Shown here: positions 63,856 to 64,000 of the stretch, piece by piece
Layout of the letters: every line of letters starts with the position of its first letter
Numbering within the stretch: position 1 is the stretch's first letter
Source of the DNA: Scylla paramamosain
Taxonomy: Eukaryota; Arthropoda; Malacostraca; Decapoda; Portunidae
Direction of reading: 5' to 3'
Assembly: GCF_035594125.1 (NCBI RefSeq)
Contig: NC_087151.1
Span: forward strand, 30,088,521-30,152,520
DNA: 64,000 bases
Notes under the pieces: model-generated
Databases searched by the model: none
The model's input: the letters and a program-made list of their open reading frames with translations, nothing else
Told to the model about the DNA's origin: nothing
Position numbers and translations under genes: made by a program

Positions 63856-64000
63856 AGGTCGCTTCACACACATCAGTGCCGTATTCGTTCCGTGCTGTTC
63901 AGTGCTTCAGTGTCAGTAAAAAAAAAAATTCATCATTTTGGAATTCAGCGGAAGCATTTACACACGTCCGGCGAAGTACCGTGTTTTGACTGAAGTGATT
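63856..64000 (-). mobile_element. PIF/Harbinger-like short element, cut by window edge
   Basis: Only the left terminal repeat and the following 110 bases are visible before the window ends. The sequence matches the other copies. Confidence 0.7.

Overview
This is eukaryotic, almost certainly arthropod DNA, most likely from a decapod crustacean. The reasons are interrupted genes with GT-AG introns, a very heavy load of long TA, CT/GA, CA and AAT microsatellites, short runs of the arthropod telomere motif TTAGG/CCTAA, a nuclear tRNA gene, and fragments of transposon-like families that are common in invertebrates. The exact species cannot be read from the sequence.

Layout. Positions 1-6247 are a single-copy left flank. 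It holds a weak open frame (335-814), an intact-looking tRNA-Val(CAC) on the minus strand (2113-2185), TA and GA microsatellites (3670-3999), and a broken minus-strand copy of a multi-copy invertebrate hypothetical gene (about 5285-6195). From 6248 to the right edge the window is one tandem array of a 9.1-10.1 kb unit: six copies, the last cut off about 75 bases short. Unit starts are 6248, 15989, 25069, 35131, 44455 and 54407.

Each unit contains, in order: (1) most of a small PIF/Harbinger-like DNA element carrying only an N-terminal transposase fragment on the minus strand; (2) at least three exons on the plus strand encoding a protein of the SAMD3-like (sterile alpha motif domain-containing protein 3-like) family, without its usual N-terminal part, plus candidate downstream exons; (3) several hundred bases of uncertain function, open on both strands; (4) large CT/CA and TA microsatellites and an approximately 870-bp block that copies 2 and 4 lack; (5) a TATA box preceded by a cluster of GACTAA/TTAGTC motifs; (6) two or three tandem modules of about 380 bp, each with a CTCF-like core site; (7) a strong splice donor, a CpG-rich short upstream ORF, then a CRE (TGACGTCA) and a second splice donor; (8) about 770 bases of G+T-rich, C-poor minisatellite-like DNA; (9) the left end of the next Harbinger-like element. 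The most natural reading is that each transcription unit starts in one repeat (items 5-7) and is spliced to the SAMD3-like exons of the next. The leftmost exon set would then have no promoter copy of its own.

The copies are very similar but not equal. SAMD3-like copies 3, 4 and 5 keep frame and splice sites. Copy 1 has a frameshift in exon 2, copy 2 has lost the exon-2 splice donor (GT to AT), and copy 6 has a 2-base deletion and a lost exon-1 donor. Marker variants pair the copies differently along the unit (2 with 4, 1 with 3, 2 with 3, 2 with 5), which suggests unequal crossing-over, gene conversion and higher-order duplication. The most notable candidates are the array as an expanding gene cluster, its repeated promoter/insulator-like cassette, and its left boundary inside a Harbinger-like element.
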